NCBI GenBank assembly: GCA_902597195.1
Contig: CACJWV010000004.1
Location: forward strand, 1 to 44,506
Origin: an uncultured Bacteroidota bacterium
GTDB taxonomy: Bacteria; Bacteroidota; Bacteroidia; Flavobacteriales; BACL11
Reading direction: 5' to 3'
Length of the DNA stretch: 44,506 bases
Shown piece after piece: positions 41,955 through 44,506 of this stretch. The number at the start of each line of letters is the position of its first letter. The first letter of the stretch is position 1. The notes beneath the pieces were generated by a model, which was given only the letters and a program-made list of their open reading frames with translations, did not search any database and was not told where the DNA came from. A program made the position numbers and the translations under genes.

Positions 41955-43084
41955 AAATCTTAATTACTGGAGGAGCAGGATTTATAGGTTCTAATTTAGT
42001 TAACCTATTATCAAATTTAAATTATGAGATAACTGTGATTGACAGTTTGCTGAAGCAAGTGCATGGAAAAAACCAAAAATCTTTTTCTTATCGTCAGATT
42101 TTGGGTAAATGTAAATTTGTAAAATCAGACATAAATGACAATACAGTTTTTAAAAAATTACTTCTTGATTCTGAGGTATTAATCCATCTTGCATCGCAGA
42201 CAGGTACTGGGCAATCTATGTACGAAAAAGAACTTTATGAAAAATCAAATATTCTTGGCACAGAGAATATCTACAAGTTATTAAATGAGAATAGCAATAA
42301 TATTAAAAAAATAATCTTAACCTCATCAAGATCAGTCTACGGAGAAGGAGAATATGAGTATCTTGATGGATCCTCATATACCAATTCAAAATTTAAAAGG
42401 AATAAACTTGAGTTTGAAGAGGATTTTGATTTCTATTGTCATACAACAAATAAGAAATTAAGACCTATTGCAACAAAAGAAACTTCAAGATTAGCCCCCA
42501 AGTCTTATTACGCTGAAACAAAATTAAGACAAGAGCATGTTCTAAAAAAAATAAATAAAGAGCTTGGCATTAATTGCATAATATTGAGGCTGCAAAATGT
42601 CTACGGCGAGGGCCAATCATTAATTAATCCATATACTGGAATTTTATCTATATTTTCAAATAGAATCTTAACTAATTCTAACATTGAAATTTTTGAGGAT
42701 GGTCAACAAACAAGAGATTTTGTACATGTCTCTGACGTTGTTTCAATAATCAAAAAAATTATTGATGATGAAGTTAAAAACAAATTACTAATTTATAATG
42801 TAGGCTCAGGCTCTAGTACAAAAATAATTGATATTGTAGAAACTCTCTATAAATACTTTAAAAAGAAAAAAAACTATATAATAAATGGTAAACACAGAAA
42901 AGGTGACATAAGACATAATTTTAGTGATATAAGCAAAATCAAAAATGACTATAAATTTTCTATTTCAGTAGATTTTAAGCAAGGGATAAATAGATATATT
43001 GATTGGGTTAAAAATCAAGATATTGTTGAAACCAATTATGAAAATACTTTAAATGAGTTGAGTCAAAAAGGTTTATTAAAATGA
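41951..43084 (+). CDS. NAD-dependent sugar-nucleotide epimerase/dehydratase (extended SDR)
   Basis: The 377-residue enzyme has the Rossmann motif MKILITGGAGFIGSN (glycines 7, 10 and 13), an NAD-binding aspartate 31 in VIDSLLKQVHG, the TSSRSVYGEGEY strand with the catalytic serine and the YYAETK motif with Tyr187 and Lys191. The NVYGEGQS and DFVHVSDVV segments are typical of nucleotide-sugar 4-epimerases, and the 'SLLKQVHG' form resembles the branch that includes dTDP-L-rhamnose 4-epimerase. It should make a nucleotide sugar precursor for the polysaccharide; the substrate is not certain. It overlaps the polymerase and the glycoside-hydrolase-like gene by four bases each. Confidence 0.87.
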   Translation: MKILITGGAGFIGSNLVNLLSNLNYEITVIDSLLKQVHGKNQKSFSYRQILGKCKFVKSDINDNTVFKKLLLDSEVLIHLASQTGTGQSMYEKELYEKSNILGTENIYKLLNENSNNIKKIILTSSRSVYGEGEYEYLDGSSYTNSKFKRNKLEFEEDFDFYCHTTNKKLRPIATKETSRLAPKSYYAETKLRQEHVLKKINKELGINCIILRLQNVYGEGQSLINPYTGILSIFSNRILTNSNIEIFEDGQQTRDFVHVSDVVSIIKKIIDDEVKNKLLIYNVGSGSSTKIIDIVETLYKYFKKKKNYIINGKHRKGDIRHNFSDISKIKNDYKFSISVDFKQGINRYIDWVKNQDIVETNYENTLNELSQKGLLK

Positions 43085-44463
43085 AAAAAATATTTTTCTT
43101 AATGTTAATTATTTTGAACACAAACTTTCTTTCTTCTCAAGAAAGAACGATAAAAAATCTTTATGGCTTTGGAACTAACACCACCTTTATGTTCAACGAT
43201 ATTAAAGATACAAGCTTTTTGAGTAACGTCAATATTATCTCTCCCAGGTTACTAGCATTTCCAGGGGGTTTAGGTAATTTTTATCATCTCAGTGGTATGG
43301 GTTATGGAATAAAAATAAGTGAGGTAGATTTCTTTCACAAAGGAAAGCTGCCAAAAAGAATCAGAGGAATAAATAAAATTATTGAAAAAAATAAACATAA
43401 AAATTACATATATCCTTTTATTGATTTATCAAAAAAACTCAAATCAGATGTAATAATTGATGCAAATATACTATCTGCTGAAATAGATGAAACTATTCAA
43501 ATGATTAACTTGATATTAAAAAATGGAATTAATGTTAGTTCTGTCGAGATTGGAAGAGAGCTTACAAATCAAAGTTACCATGAAAATTTCGACATTTATA
43601 AGTACTTAGAAAAGTCAAAGGCTTTAACTGAAAGAATTAGAATTACTTTTCCAAATATAAAAATAGGTGTTGTTGCAGCACCCATATACAAAAGTTATGT
43701 AAAGCATGTGAACTGGAACAAACTTTTATCAAAAGAAAATTTTTATGATGCAATAGTAGTTCATACATATGCAAAGGTAACTAAAGGAAAAGATGAATAT
43801 GGTAAAATGGTTACTGAATATCCCGAAGGTAAAAATATGTATCAAGCGTTTAATATCTATAAAAAAAGGTCACTTGATTTTTTTAAAGAATATCCAAAAG
43901 AAATAAATGACTATTCACAAATGTTTCAAAATAAAGATATCTGGATTACGGAATGGAATCTACAAGTTTCAAAATTAACAGGTAAGACACATATTCAATC
44001 ATTATTTGTTTTTTGCTACTTAATGGAAGTTGCTTGTAATAAGGAGTTAAGAAAAATTAATTTAATGTCGTTTCATAATCTTGCTGGAAGAGATATATCT
44101 TCCTCAGTGATAATAAACAGAGAAAAAAGTAGTCTTAGCACTACGTTTGCAGCGTTTAAGTTGTTATCAGATATTTTTGTAAACGATAGAATTACTGTTG
44201 TTAGAAGAAGCTTTACAAATGAATTTTTTGAATATGAATTTCATAGTGAAAAAAATGAAAAATTTTTTGTTTGTATAAATTGGTCAGAACAAGCAAAAAA
44301 AGTAGATGTTTCCGAATATGATTACTCAAAGGTATATTACTCAGAAAATTTATATGATAACCAATACTACTCAGAAAATTTTTCAAGTAATGAAGTTAAC
44401 TTAAAAGAGTTAGAAATACCAAAGTATAGTTTTTGTATTTTTAAAAGTGGAAAAAACAAATAG
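43081..44463 (+). CDS. secreted glycoside-hydrolase-like protein (clan GH-A type)
   Basis: A 460-residue protein with a signal peptide (about 1-20, ending LSSQ) and a TIM-barrel-like body. AFPGGLGNF at 59-67 resembles the N-terminal sugar-binding loop, SSVEIGREL at 153-161 the acid/base strand with Glu160, VVHTYA a later strand, and ITEWN the nucleophile strand with Glu291. A beta-sandwich C-terminal part follows. The pattern resembles clan GH-A enzymes such as GH39, GH51 or GH79, but the Asn normally before the acid/base Glu is Arg159. It may trim or modify the polysaccharide outside the inner membrane. The stop overlaps the next gene's GTG by 17 bases. Confidence 0.68.
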   Translation: MKKIFFLMLIILNTNFLSSQERTIKNLYGFGTNTTFMFNDIKDTSFLSNVNIISPRLLAFPGGLGNFYHLSGMGYGIKISEVDFFHKGKLPKRIRGINKIIEKNKHKNYIYPFIDLSKKLKSDVIIDANILSAEIDETIQMINLILKNGINVSSVEIGRELTNQSYHENFDIYKYLEKSKALTERIRITFPNIKIGVVAAPIYKSYVKHVNWNKLLSKENFYDAIVVHTYAKVTKGKDEYGKMVTEYPEGKNMYQAFNIYKKRSLDFFKEYPKEINDYSQMFQNKDIWITEWNLQVSKLTGKTHIQSLFVFCYLMEVACNKELRKINLMSFHNLAGRDISSSVIINREKSSLSTTFAAFKLLSDIFVNDRITVVRRSFTNEFFEYEFHSEKNEKFFVCINWSEQAKKVDVSEYDYSKVYYSENLYDNQYYSENFSSNEVNLKELEIPKYSFCIFKSGKNK

Positions 44464-44506
44464 ACCAAATTTATTTTTAGTTGGATCTCCTAAATGTGGC
44501 ACAACC
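44447..44506 (+). CDS. sulfotransferase 4, N-terminal part (cut by window edge)
   Basis: From a GTG at 44447 an open frame of 20 codons runs to the end of the window. It reads MEKTNRPNLFLVGSPKCGTT, which contains the PAPS 5'-phosphosulfate loop of the three upstream sulfotransferases at the same distance from the N terminus. The start lies within the end of the glycoside-hydrolase-like gene, as other starts in this unit do. Only the loop is visible, so the assignment rests on that motif and on the context. Confidence 0.75.
   Translation, partial: MEKTNRPNLFLVGSPKCGTT

Noticed and set aside
35233-44506. Polysaccharide utilisation locus (degradation)
   Set aside because: No SusC/SusD pair, no sulfatase and only one GH-like protein; a flippase, a polymerase and several sulfotransferases point to synthesis.
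1-44506. tRNA, rRNA, CRISPR arrays, insertion sequences, prophage
   Set aside because: The gaps between genes are short, and no cloverleaf, repeat-spacer pattern, transposase or phage gene was recognised by eye.

Overview
The window is a gene-dense, strongly AT-rich piece of chromosome from a member of the Bacteroidota, most probably a marine member of the Flavobacteriales. The signs are an alternative complex III (ActABCDEF) joined to an aa3-type oxidase, SprA of the type IX secretion system (T9SS) lying between ruvA and gcvH, cargo proteins with T9SS C-terminal signals, Omp28, DUF6588 and DUF6029 families, promoter-like TAnnTTTG boxes, and an apparent lack of Shine-Dalgarno dependence with many GTG/TTG starts. 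No tRNA, rRNA, CRISPR array or insertion sequence was recognised, and no gap between genes exceeds 300 bases.

Layout. 1-151: start of a CBS-domain gene (minus). 183-1648: pdxJ and an alpha/beta-hydrolase (plus). 1643-4985: a tight minus-strand operon of a glycosyltransferase, a LuxE-like acyl-activating enzyme, a GNAT acetyltransferase and a PqqB-like metallo-hydrolase. 5017-7035: trmB, an Mrp-type Fe-S carrier and a NifU-domain protein. 7131-17715: the respiratory operon actABCDEF-coxB-coxA, which carries electrons from menaquinol to oxygen. 17754-18782: ruvB. 18779-25423 (minus): envelope genes comprising a T9SS-exported Omp28 protein, a TlpA-like thioredoxin, a DUF6029 barrel, an Omp28 lipoprotein, a DUF6588 protein, a small barrel and a 61-residue protein. 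25527-26210: a second T9SS cargo gene. 26293-35133: ruvA, the giant sprA, gcvH and a TonB-like protein.

35233-44506: a run of ten genes, deoC, cysQ, a flippase, three sulfotransferases, an O-antigen-type polymerase, a sugar epimerase, a glycoside-hydrolase-like secreted protein and the start of a fourth sulfotransferase. With the starts preferred here, every one of the nine junctions overlaps by 4 to 17 bases. CysQ hydrolyses PAP, the by-product of PAPS-dependent sulfation, so the unit reads as a sulfated surface polysaccharide locus with its own by-product disposal. This is the most interesting part of the window and it runs off the right edge.

The parts fit a gliding or surface-attached aerobic heterotroph: SprA exports the two cargo proteins, the polysaccharide locus would decorate the surface with sulfated glycan, and the ACIII-oxidase operon powers the cell. 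Family assignments come from motif and sequence recognition by eye; no database search was run.
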